From positions 1 through 64,000 of the forward strand of contig NZ_JAGGLB010000012.1 in NCBI RefSeq assembly GCF_017874215.1: 64,000 nt of DNA. The letters are read 5' to 3'. A model generated the notes under the pieces. The model saw only the letters and a program-made list of their open reading frames with translations, was not told the origin of the DNA and made no database searches. The translations under genes were made by a program, and so were the position numbers. This DNA is from Paenibacillus eucommiae. GTDB taxonomy: Bacteria; Bacillota; Bacilli; Paenibacillales; NBRC-103111. Shown here in pieces: positions 1 to 8,026 of the stretch; within the stretch, counting starts at the first letter, position 1; every line of letters starts with the position of its first letter.

Positions 1-318
1 AGGTGCTGTGGAGGGGGCTCCAAGTGTTTCGCAACGTCTTGGATACGTATCGATTCTTACTGTAAATTTCCGGAAACGTTGTGGGGCAAGCTTAGACTAC
101 GGTGACCATTAGCGCACGTGTTACCCTCGCCGATATGAAAATAGCTATGACAAGTACCGGGCTGCTATAAAGCTGGCATTTTCGTAGCATTTAACCGCCA
201 TCGAATGTTAGCTTGACTGTCAAGCACTGATTATTAGGTTGAGCCTCTTTTTTAATTTCATTTCCCCGACTTCGTATCAGCACTTTTTTCTATAAGCCCT
301 TTGTCATCACCCCCTTAA
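1..318. other. Non-coding left edge
   Basis: I see no convincing coding sequence, RNA gene or terminator here. No reading frame has a ribosome site and a protein of recognisable composition. The stretch lies downstream of the minus-strand glycosidase gene that ends at 376. Confidence 0.4.
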
Positions 319-375
319 GTTCGAAGTCCGAAGTTCGAAGTTCGAAGTCTGAAGCCCGAAGTTCAAAGTTCAAAG
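319..375. repeat. Heptanucleotide tandem repeat (GAAGTTC)n
   Basis: About eight degenerate copies of a 7-base unit (GAAGTTC, with GAAGTCC, GAAGTCT, GAAGCCC and CAAAGTT variants) stand head to tail. They abut the stop codon of the GH51-like gene, so they lie in its 3' untranslated region. The array is one of many short tandem repeats in this window. Confidence 0.85.
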
Positions 376-2169
376 CTAGAATTCAATCCGAATCAGTGAA
401 AGTGGTGGAAGCTCCACAGCAGCTCCTGCAGAGGGAGGTTCCGTTATCTCCATAGGGGAGTTTGTATCCTTCGCAGACATCTTGTTAGCCGAACGCCATT
501 CTAATGAAGGCAGCTCTACCTTGGCCGATCGACAGGATGAGCGATTGCTGAGATACAGCCATAAGGATCCTTTACTGCGAATCGCGAAAGCGTCCACCAT
601 CTGAGCCCCATCTTCCCATTCCGGCTGCTCCAGCTTCACTGGAACCATCTCCCCTGGAAACACTGGGCGATACAACCGGTACAGCTTGGCAATCGAAGTC
701 TCCGATATCTCACTATTATCGTTACGAACCATGCCCATGATATTAATTAAATGATAGTAATTGGCTACTTCCATATCTGGAGCCAGCCTGGCAAGGGCCT
801 GAATCATCCCCACATAAAACATGCCATGCCGAACATCATCAGGTTCGTAGAAATCCTTGCCGTCCCAATGAGAGGCCGTCGTCCAATAATTCCACTCCGT
901 TAGCGCAACCCGTGCTGATGAACCATGCTTACGGCAGTCGGCAATCAATTCGCGCAAATCTGTAACTATTTTTTGGGCGCTATCTGCTGCATTAATCATT
1001 TGCTTCTCAGGCTCTACATGCCACTGGCCTTTATAGCGGTTGAGCGAAATTACATCGAACAGCTCTTTCGCTTCCTTCAACACTTCTTCGCGCCACAGCG
1101 AATCCGGCTGCCATACGCCAATCGAGATAGGCTCACCCAACACAACAATTCGTGCTTTTGCGTAGCCTTGCCGCACACGCGGAACAAAAGCTTGCAGAGC
1201 CTGCACATACATCGCTGCATCCATGTGAGCCAGCTCCCACCTGCCGTAATGCTCGTTACCCATTTGAAAATAAATAACCGGTGGCTCTATACCTCGCTGA
1301 CTATACCAATCCGTACAATACTGAGCCCACTCCCCGGCTTCATCAGGTGTTCCCGTACCGATATTAATCGCCAGGAACGGTTGGATACCATGCTTGCAGC
1401 ACATTTCCAAGTATTCTTCAAAGCCGAAATCATATTCAAGCCGCCCTTTGTTAACCGGGTCCTGGCAAACTTCCCGGAGATGAACCGGCCCCGTTCCCTT
1501 GCGCCAATGGTAAGAAACAGAGGTACAGCCGCCGGGAAAGCGAAGATTAGGCAGCTCCAAGGAGTTGATCAGCTCCTGTAATTCTTGATTAACTCCTGGC
1601 TCATTCAGCGGACGCAAGTGAATTTGATCAAAATATACCGCTCCAGGACCTTGGACAGCTACTACAAAAACAGCCTCTGGATCACTGGCGGGACAATCCA
1701 AAACAACGGTATATTTCTTCCAATATGCACTATCAATCTTAAGCTGCTGCACGCAGTAGTCGGGGGCTGAGGCGGCAAGCGGCCGCAGCGAAACCTCTAT
1801 CGTTGCAGGCTGATGACGAACCATCGCCCAAATTTCTGCTTCCAGGCGCTCACCAGCCTTAATTTTGCGGCCCGTTTGTAATAAAGAACCACTGGAGCGA
1901 TCGGCATAAACAAGCACCAATTGGGCCTCTCCACCGTTCATCCCCATACCTTGAACGAGCTTATATTGTCCAGGACCATAATGAAGGCCGCGTGGCAACC
2001 AGCCCGGGGCAATGCCACTCGGCCCTTCAGGACCAGCAAACTTGGGATTATCAAGACGCTCCGATAACAGCACCCGATTCGTAAAAATGCCCATCTCCAG
2101 ATTGGACCCCATAATCCCCGCTGAAACGCTCACCCCTTGACCTTCACTAATCTCCACCCGATATGTCAT
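376..2169 (-). CDS. GH51-like alpha-L-arabinofuranosidase-type glycosidase
   Basis: A 597-residue cytoplasmic glycoside hydrolase with no signal peptide. It probably removes terminal sugars such as arabinose from imported oligosaccharides. An N-terminal beta-sandwich or CBM-like region (about 30-185) precedes a clan GH-A type TIM barrel (about 195-480) and a C-terminal beta domain (about 490-597). The barrel opens with LRFPGG, typical of GH51. GNEHYG supplies the likely acid/base (E306) and LTEWNYW the likely nucleophile (E425), both in the expected strand-4 and strand-7 positions. The start ATG follows AAAGGAG at good spacing. The gene is divergent from the GH31-AraC fusion, which is its probable regulator. 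Family membership is inferred from motifs; related uncharacterised GH-A families remain possible. Confidence 0.8.
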   Translation of the reverse strand: MTYRVEISEGQGVSVSAGIMGSNLEMGIFTNRVLLSERLDNPKFAGPEGPSGIAPGWLPRGLHYGPGQYKLVQGMGMNGGEAQLVLVYADRSSGSLLQTGRKIKAGERLEAEIWAMVRHQPATIEVSLRPLAASAPDYCVQQLKIDSAYWKKYTVVLDCPASDPEAVFVVAVQGPGAVYFDQIHLRPLNEPGVNQELQELINSLELPNLRFPGGCTSVSYHWRKGTGPVHLREVCQDPVNKGRLEYDFGFEEYLEMCCKHGIQPFLAINIGTGTPDEAGEWAQYCTDWYSQRGIEPPVIYFQMGNEHYGRWELAHMDAAMYVQALQAFVPRVRQGYAKARIVVLGEPISIGVWQPDSLWREEVLKEAKELFDVISLNRYKGQWHVEPEKQMINAADSAQKIVTDLRELIADCRKHGSSARVALTEWNYWTTASHWDGKDFYEPDDVRHGMFYVGMIQALARLAPDMEVANYYHLINIMGMVRNDNSEISETSIAKLYRLYRPVFPGEMVPVKLEQPEWEDGAQMVDAFAIRSKGSLWLYLSNRSSCRSAKVELPSLEWRSANKMSAKDTNSPMEITEPPSAGAAVELPPLSLIRIEF

Positions 2170-2451
2170 CTTAAATCTCCTTTTCTCTTTTCATCATTAT
2201 TCATTTAATCTTATTTTTCTTATTCAATGCCGCTGACATATGTAGTTTATCAGCAGGACCCGTATCGTTCTATGTAATAATCATGACATTATCCTGTTTT
2301 CAAATAAGAATTTATGTAATCCCACTTTTCATGCCATATGACATCTTCACATGAATTTTAATGACTTTTCATCATATTTACAGTATGATTAATGCAGATA
2401 CAAGTATAATGGGATGATAACGGATTAATGATGGATTGATGGTGGATTGAT
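2170..2451. promoter_or_regulatory. Divergent control region
   Basis: AT-rich region between two divergent starts. A TATAAT at 2405-2410 could be the -10 of the rightward gene, but no good -35 stands at 16-18 bases. Several ATCATATT/CATATGA-like words occur, but I could not define an operator. Confidence 0.35.
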
Positions 2452-2546
2452 GATGAGTTGATGATGGATGTAGATGGATTAATGATGAGTTGATGATGGA
2501 TGTAGATGGATTAATGATGAGTTGATGATGGATGTAGATGGATAAC
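2452..2546. repeat. 32-bp tandem repeat, three units
   Basis: Three near-identical 32-base units begin at 2452, 2484 and 2516, each running GATGAGTTGATGATGG then ATGTAGATGGATTAAT. A degenerate stretch of TGATGGATTGATGG words precedes them (from about 2422). The array ends about 50 bases before the start of the GH31-AraC gene, so it lies in its leader or promoter. Confidence 0.9.
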
Positions 2547-2593
2547 GAGTTGCTGAGCAGTCGATGATGGAACGATGAATGGAGAGGGATAGC

Positions 2594-5485
2594 ATGAATG
2601 GAACATCCCGAAGTGGAGATGCCGCTTTACAGTTTGAATTAAGCAATGGACGATGGATGCGAATTTATCCTGTTGCCCCCCATACGTTCCGGATCCGGAT
2701 GAACAGCTCGGGACAATTTACCGAACCTGCGCTAATACGCAGCGGCATTGTTTGTCATCCCGATGCTCTGTGCGAATTTGCCGCAGATCGATCCGCTCAT
2801 ATGGTATACATACAAGCCGGACAAGCTGGACTAGCCATCGACACCAGGGACGGCCAGTTCCGCTTCATCAAGCCTGGCGGACAGGAGCTCCTTGGCACCC
2901 TAGCTGCGCCAAAATGCGATGTCCCCGCCGGTTTCAGCATTACATTTATGCTACACGATGAAGAAGTCTTATATGGAATCGGTGACTCTATGGAGGGCCG
3001 TTTACAGAAGCGTGGACAAAAAGCGGATATGTGGTGCAATAGAACTTACCCTTATATTCCTGTTCCTTTCGTTATGAGCAGCCGAAACTGGGGCCTTATG
3101 CTCGTCACCACCCATCGGCATGAGTTCGATCTGGGCTGCACAGATAAAGATGTATTCAGCCTAACAAGCCCGGAGGGGGAACTTGATCTCTATCTATTTG
3201 CCGGCAGCAGCTTCAGTGAGCTGCTGGACCGGTATACGAACATCTCCGGCAAGCCTAAATTATTACCTATATGGGCCTACGGTCTTTCTTTTATCGGCAA
3301 TGAAAATACGAATGCCCGCGATATTATTCATGACGCCCTCAAATTTCGCGAAGCCGATATTCCTTGCGATCTGATGGTGCTTAATAACGGATGGTCACAG
3401 ACTGGCGACGATGGTTCCGCTAATCATAAGTGGCATCCCGATCGTTTTCCCATGCCAGCTCGTTCTTCTTACAGGCCTATGTCGTTCATCGATACCTTAA
3501 CCATTCACGGTTTCAAATTAAGTCTGCGGTCCTTCTACGATTACGATTTTGCCTCTAGCGAAGAACGCCCTCAAGCATTAATAGCTGACGGAGCAAATTC
3601 CTTTCAAATACTTGAATCCGACGACTGGGAAGCTCATCAGCAGCCTCCTTTGATATTGGGAGTGGAGGAACAGGAGCAGCACAATCTATACCCGGTATTA
3701 CTGGTAAAAAAGATACACGACGTATTCCTTCATCAGACAGGACTGCGGCCTTTTATCGTACATACGAAAGTTGGTTATACCGGTATCCAGCAGTTCGCTG
3801 CGACACCCTCGGGCCAATATGGAAGAATTGATGAGGCCTTGGTTGCTGTCTTAGGATACGGTCTTATTGGACATAGCCATACAACGATCAACATGGACCT
3901 GAGTACCCGAGAAGGCATTCATATAGGATTTCTACAGACATGGGCGCAAGTCAACAACTGGTCTGACTTATGGCATCCTTACCTGCTTGAGGACTCGATG
4001 CGAAAATTATTTCAGAAATACGCCAAGCTCCGCTACCGGCTGATGCCCTATCTGTATGCTGCTGCACACGCAGCTGCCCGCACTGGTCTGCCTGTCGTAC
4101 GGGCGATGCTGCTCATGTATCCGAATGATCCAAACTGCCGGGAGCTTCAGCATCAATACATGCTGGGCGAGTTCCTGCTTGTGGCAGCTTTTTCGAAACC
4201 TGTCTATTTGCCTGCTGGTATTTGGATTGATTACTGGACGGGCGAGCGCTACAATGGACTGCAAACTTTGAATTACACCATTCCGGACGGAACCGGGGGC
4301 CCGTTATTCATTCGCGCGGGTGCCATTATTCCTTATTGGCCAGATATGGATTACATCGGTCACAAGAAAGTGGAATGTCTTACCTTACATGTGTACCCAC
4401 ATCAATACAGTGAATTTGTTCTGTACGAGGATGATGGCGAGACCCTTCAGTATACGGAGGAACAAATTGCAGTCACACACATTCGCTGCGAAGCAGATGG
4501 AGAACGAACACGGGTCGACATTGCCCGGCGGATTGGAACCTATAACGGGATGCCTGCACACCGCAGCTATGATCTGGTCATTCACACGGAAAGCAAACCA
4601 CTGAGTATTTCTATAAACGGCAAGCCACTACTCGAACAAAAGCACCCTTCCCGGACAAATTCGGCTTCTTCCGGTTGGAGATATACCAGGCGTGCAGGAA
4701 CGATACAGCTTCATGCGGAAGAAACTACCCGCAAGGATTCGCTGCAAATTGAGATCGTTTATCCAGCTTCAGCTTCCCGCAAAACGAAGAACCGGACAGA
4801 GATGCTGGAATCCTTCCACGCTGCCGATCAAGAAGCGGTAAACTCAACTTTACACCCGCTGACAGTACTCCATACTGCCTTAAACAATGGCGATCCTGAG
4901 GTTATGAAGGCTGCTCTGGATGACTGGTGGACGCGTTTATTAATCAAAGCTGCTGTGCCCAGAAAATGGCGGCTTCATCTGTTGAATGCGGCTTTGCTCG
5001 CTATCCGCCATGCCGAGCGTCACGGCGGGATCGCTGAAGATGTTTTCGGCCAAGATCTGGACACGCTGTTTATGCTCCAGAACGTCACAACGCCGAACCA
5101 AGGGCTTGATCTGCTGCAGCGGCTATTTGTTCAAAGCATTCAGCAAGCCTGTGAACCAGTCATGCCTTCCCTGCATCCCGCAGTCCGTGAAACAATTGCC
5201 ATCGTCAAGCGGGACATCGCAAAAAAGCTTTCACTGTACGAAATAGCCGCACAAATTGGCTCTCACCCTTCTCACCTAAGCCGATTATTTCTCAAGGAAG
5301 CCGGCCTGTCATTTACCGATTTCACGCTGAAAGAGCGTATGGAACGAGCAAAAGAGATGCTCGAAGCTGGCCTGAAGGTTCATGAAGCCGCTGCCGCCAC
5401 AGGCTTTACCGATGTTCCTTATTTTTCCAGAACCTTCAGCAAATATTGGGGTGTACCTCCTGTTACCTTTAAAGGCAGCAGTTAA
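2594..5485 (+). CDS. GH31-like pseudo-glycosidase fused to AraC DNA-binding domain
   Basis: A 963-residue protein joining a whole GH31 alpha-glucosidase-like architecture to an AraC double helix-turn-helix. The N-terminal beta-sandwich spans about 10-210, the TIM barrel about 220-495 and distal beta domains to about 735. A helical linker follows to about 855 and AraC occupies about 859-960 (SLYEIAAQIG and GFTDVPYFSRTF). The barrel keeps family landmarks (HNLYPVLLVKKIH, RPFIVHTKVGYTG). Where active enzymes have the nucleophile (W-x-D-M-N-E) it has SFQILESDD, with Leu at the Asp position. Where they have the acid/base (W-T-G-D) it has TPSGQ. It is therefore probably a sugar-sensing regulator, not an enzyme. 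The ATG at 2594 is preferred because GGAGAGGG precedes it by 5 bases. It is divergent from the GH51-like gene. Confidence 0.85.
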   Translation: MNGTSRSGDAALQFELSNGRWMRIYPVAPHTFRIRMNSSGQFTEPALIRSGIVCHPDALCEFAADRSAHMVYIQAGQAGLAIDTRDGQFRFIKPGGQELLGTLAAPKCDVPAGFSITFMLHDEEVLYGIGDSMEGRLQKRGQKADMWCNRTYPYIPVPFVMSSRNWGLMLVTTHRHEFDLGCTDKDVFSLTSPEGELDLYLFAGSSFSELLDRYTNISGKPKLLPIWAYGLSFIGNENTNARDIIHDALKFREADIPCDLMVLNNGWSQTGDDGSANHKWHPDRFPMPARSSYRPMSFIDTLTIHGFKLSLRSFYDYDFASSEERPQALIADGANSFQILESDDWEAHQQPPLILGVEEQEQHNLYPVLLVKKIHDVFLHQTGLRPFIVHTKVGYTGIQQFAATPSGQYGRIDEALVAVLGYGLIGHSHTTINMDLSTREGIHIGFLQTWAQVNNWSDLWHPYLLEDSMRKLFQKYAKLRYRLMPYLYAAAHAAARTGLPVVRAMLLMYPNDPNCRELQHQYMLGEFLLVAAFSKPVYLPAGIWIDYWTGERYNGLQTLNYTIPDGTGGPLFIRAGAIIPYWPDMDYIGHKKVECLTLHVYPHQYSEFVLYEDDGETLQYTEEQIAVTHIRCEADGERTRVDIARRIGTYNGMPAHRSYDLVIHTESKPLSISINGKPLLEQKHPSRTNSASSGWRYTRRAGTIQLHAEETTRKDSLQIEIVYPASASRKTKNRTEMLESFHAADQEAVNSTLHPLTVLHTALNNGDPEVMKAALDDWWTRLLIKAAVPRKWRLHLLNAALLAIRHAERHGGIAEDVFGQDLDTLFMLQNVTTPNQGLDLLQRLFVQSIQQACEPVMPSLHPAVRETIAIVKRDIAKKLSLYEIAAQIGSHPSHLSRLFLKEAGLSFTDFTLKERMERAKEMLEAGLKVHEAAAATGFTDVPYFSRTFSKYWGVPPVTFKGSS

Positions 5486-5624
5486 TCATGTGGCGTTGCA
5501 TGATCGCGCTCCTACCATAAATTATCTGTTTGCAAACAAAAAATTGGCATGAAATCAACCGCCGCCTGAATAGATATAAGTGAAAAGGGCTTTTTTCATT
5601 TTATCTTAGGTGGTGCTGCCTGTT

Positions 5625-5891
5625 ATGGAATGGCTATGGATCATTATTGCAGTCGTTGTTGTCATCGCAATTATTATCGCAATTATTCGGGCCAACTCGC
5701 GCTGGACGGTCGTTGAGTCAGACGCCGGAGCAAGAATCGATCGGATTTATCGGCTTGAGGCCTATCTGAAGGCTCAAGGGGTGAAATCAACAACATCTCC
5801 AGGGGTCGGCAACACCATTCAACTCAAAGTACTGAAAAAAGATGCTGAACGCGCCAAAGCTTTGTCCCGTGAGTTCGAGCAGGAGGTGTAA
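5625..5891 (+). CDS. Small membrane protein, DUF2007-like
   Basis: An 88-residue protein with one N-terminal membrane helix (about 3-22, almost all Ile/Val/Ala) and a soluble tail. The tail (RIYRLEAYLKAQGVKS, then AERAKALSREFEQEV) resembles the small DUF2007 or putative signal-transducing fold. I chose the ATG at 5625 because AGGTGG lies about 11 bases upstream; a GTG at 5610 is also in frame. It is followed by a strong terminator, so it is probably monocistronic. Function unknown. Confidence 0.7.
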   Translation: MEWLWIIIAVVVVIAIIIAIIRANSRWTVVESDAGARIDRIYRLEAYLKAQGVKSTTSPGVGNTIQLKVLKKDAERAKALSREFEQEV

Positions 5892-5930
5892 AGCGAGGCG
5901 TGCTTGTGTTGTGGAATGAAGCGTATACCG

Positions 5931-5970
5931 AAAAAAAGCGCAGCGCCTAAAACGGCGCTGCGCTTTTTTT
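5931..5970 (+). terminator. Rho-independent terminator
   Basis: AAAGCGCAGCGCC and GGCGCTGCGCTTT form a 13-bp stem around TAAAAC, followed by a run of seven T. It closes the small membrane protein gene. Confidence 0.95.
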
Positions 5971-6104
5971 ATGCAGGTAAGGCTCCCATATACAAACTAC
6001 TTTACATTATCGAACTAAGGTTTTGTGATAGATAAATTGAAATAAAGATTTTTCAGATGCCAAAACTGAATTGAAAAAACAAGGCATTTTCGTTATTCTA
6101 TAAA

Positions 6105-6119
6105 TGATAATATTTCTCA
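6105..6119. promoter_or_regulatory. Putative Fur box
   Basis: TGATAAT-A-TTTCTCA matches the Bacillus 7-1-7 Fur motif (TGATAAT-N-ATTATCA) at 12 of 14 arm positions. It lies 27 bases upstream of the leader ORF and 109 bases upstream of the AraC/binding-protein regulator, so both are probably iron-repressed. Confidence 0.65.
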
Positions 6120-6146
6120 TTTATTCTGTATGGATGGAGGCAACTG

Positions 6147-6236
6147 ATGGAAAAATTTTCGAACTATCCTTTTATATACCGCCAAAAGCATGAACAGCCG
6201 GATTTCATAGTGTACCTGGAGCTATGTCATGAATGA
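6147..6236 (+). CDS. Short leader ORF overlapping the siderophore regulator
   Basis: A 29-codon reading frame starts with ATG six bases after a perfect GGAGG. Its stop codon TGA (6234-6236) lies just inside the next gene, overlapping it by 8 bases. The peptide begins MEKFSNYPFIYRQKHEQP and ends LELCHE. It has no signal peptide or membrane helix. The regulator start at 6229 has only a weak ribosome site (CTGGAG), so translation of the regulator may be coupled to this leader. No homolog is recognised; the evidence is start-site quality and the overlap. Confidence 0.55.
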   Translation: MEKFSNYPFIYRQKHEQPDFIVYLELCHE

Positions 6237-7818
6237 GCTCCAACGAATCGATTCGCTTTGGTTCAAGCTGCGATCCATCGAGAAAGTTCAATCCGGCGAT
6301 TGGCTTTACTCTCTAGGCTACTTGTCTTCCCACCTGCTGCTGGTGAATGTCGATGGCGAAGCACAGATGACTGTCAACGGCAGTTTGCTGCGGCTTGAGC
6401 CTGGCTGTGCGTTCATCTGCCTATCGGGCGATCTGCTTAGTATTACTCCGTCTAAGGACGGCAATATGTTCGTCATGGAGTTCGATACGCTTGAGGACAA
6501 AAACGGTTTGGTGGCGGGATTGGAGGTAACGAAGGGCAGCAGCAGCTTCCTGCTCCAGGGGTCCATTTCTCTCTCGGATGCTGCGACAGCGGAAGCTCTG
6601 AGCTGCAGGGCACTTTTGGACTGGCGAAGCGAAGGCATGCGTGGGCGAATGAAGGCCCAAGCCGTCTTTTATGAGCTGCTTGGCCTTCTGCTGGAAGAAG
6701 CTAGCTCAGAAGCAAAGCCTGCCGAAGAGGCGCTGTTGCGGACGATTGCTTATATGGAGCGGCACTACGACCGGAATATTACGATCGATGAGCTGGCCGA
6801 GTTGGCAGGACTTAGCCGATACTACTATATGCGGCTTTTCAAATCATCTTATGGCATAAGCACTATGGACTACTTGACAGAGCTTCGGATGAATAAGGCC
6901 AGACGTCTGATGGAAGTTTCCAAGCCGAAGCTGCGCGAAATTGCCAGACAAGTCGGGTACAGCGATGAGTTTTATTTCATCCGTAAATTCAAGCAGCAGG
7001 TAGGCATCCCTCCGGCCACCTATATTCGCAACCGGGAGCGGCGTATTGCAGCATACAGCTTCCCGAATATTGGCCAGCTTCTGGCTCTCCAGATCGTGCC
7101 GTTCGCTGCGCCCATGGACCAAGGCTGGACAGATTTGTACCGGCGTAAGTATCAAACTGATATTGTTACGGAGCTCAGTCATAATTACGAGTTTAATCTG
7201 GCAGCTCTTCGCGCGGCTCAGCCTGATTACATTATTGGTGTTGATGCATTTTTGCCTCCGGAGGAACAGGAACGCATCCGCGCGATCGCGCCTTCATTGT
7301 TCGTCCCTTGGGGGAAAGACGATTGGCGGGGGCATCTGCGAAGTATATCGGAATTCCTGGACATGACCCAGGAAGCGGATGCGTGGCTGCGCAAGTATGA
7401 GAAACTGGCTGCTGAAGTACGCAGGCGGTTCCAGAGCATCGCAGGACAAGAGACGGTACTTGTCGTTCATTTAAACAAGGAAGGATACAATGTCTATGGA
7501 AGCAAAACGGTGGCCGGTGTTCTATACGAGGATCTGGGCTTGCTGCCTGCAGGCTGGTCCGCCGGGATAGATTACCGTGAAACTGTGGAGCTTGAACAAC
7601 TGGCACAATTCGGCGCCGACCGTATTTTGCTGATGTTTCCCCGTGGGGAAGATATCCAGGTCCAATGGGAAAGATTGCAGCATTCAGAGCCGTGGAAACA
7701 GCAAGCGTCCATGCTCAGCAGCAAGGTTACTCCCATCGCCTTTTGGCCATGGTTCGATTACTCAGCTTTCTCGCAAGCGAAATTTCTAGCGGCGGCGCCT
7801 GCAATCTTCGGATTATAA
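6229..7818 (+). CDS. AraC regulator with C-terminal siderophore-binding domain (Btr-like)
   Basis: A 529-residue cytoplasmic regulator. An N-terminal cupin-like region (about 20-150) is followed by an AraC double helix-turn-helix (about 167-268; TIDELAELAGLSRYYY and VGYSDEFYFIRKFK). A TroA/FepB-type periplasmic-binding-protein domain (about 275-529) completes it. This layout is that of Bacillus Btr, which activates siderophore-uptake genes after binding the ferric siderophore through its C-terminal domain. The next gene encodes a matching binding lipoprotein, and Fur boxes stand before both. A very similar regulator is encoded at 34170-35801. Which siderophore is bound cannot be read from the sequence. 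Confidence 0.88.
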   Translation: MNELQRIDSLWFKLRSIEKVQSGDWLYSLGYLSSHLLLVNVDGEAQMTVNGSLLRLEPGCAFICLSGDLLSITPSKDGNMFVMEFDTLEDKNGLVAGLEVTKGSSSFLLQGSISLSDAATAEALSCRALLDWRSEGMRGRMKAQAVFYELLGLLLEEASSEAKPAEEALLRTIAYMERHYDRNITIDELAELAGLSRYYYMRLFKSSYGISTMDYLTELRMNKARRLMEVSKPKLREIARQVGYSDEFYFIRKFKQQVGIPPATYIRNRERRIAAYSFPNIGQLLALQIVPFAAPMDQGWTDLYRRKYQTDIVTELSHNYEFNLAALRAAQPDYIIGVDAFLPPEEQERIRAIAPSLFVPWGKDDWRGHLRSISEFLDMTQEADAWLRKYEKLAAEVRRRFQSIAGQETVLVVHLNKEGYNVYGSKTVAGVLYEDLGLLPAGWSAGIDYRETVELEQLAQFGADRILLMFPRGEDIQVQWERLQHSEPWKQQASMLSSKVTPIAFWPWFDYSAFSQAKFLAAAPAIFGL

Positions 7819-7994
7819 TAATCCCCTCACCTGTTGTTTGCTAAGTCCAGCTTTATTATATCTTGTGACCTTCGGTCCGGTAGGAATAGCGTTTAAGTTC
7901 TGCGGTGACCGGTGGAGGCACCATAATCCATGGCGGTTGGGCACAATCTTCTATGTTCATAGGGGCATGCATTGGTTATACTAGTAAACGAAAC

Positions 7995-8009
7995 TGATAA
8001 TCATTATCA
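7995..8009. promoter_or_regulatory. Perfect Fur box
   Basis: TGATAAT-C-ATTATCA is an exact 7-1-7 inverted repeat, identical to the Bacillus Fur consensus. It lies 17 bases before the start codon of the siderophore-binding lipoprotein, overlapping the likely transcription start. Confidence 0.95.
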
Positions 8010-8026
8010 TATAAGGAGAAAAAATA

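Noticed and set aside
925-1581. 218-codon open frame opposite the GH51-like gene
   Set aside because: It lies wholly antisense to a gene with clear catalytic motifs, and its composition is that of a shadow frame.
2452-2546. CRISPR-like array
   Set aside because: The three 32-base units are contiguous with no unique spacers, and no cas genes are present. It is a plain tandem repeat.
2594-5485. Active alpha-glucosidase
   Set aside because: Both catalytic acid positions of GH31 appear replaced, and the C terminus is a DNA-binding domain.
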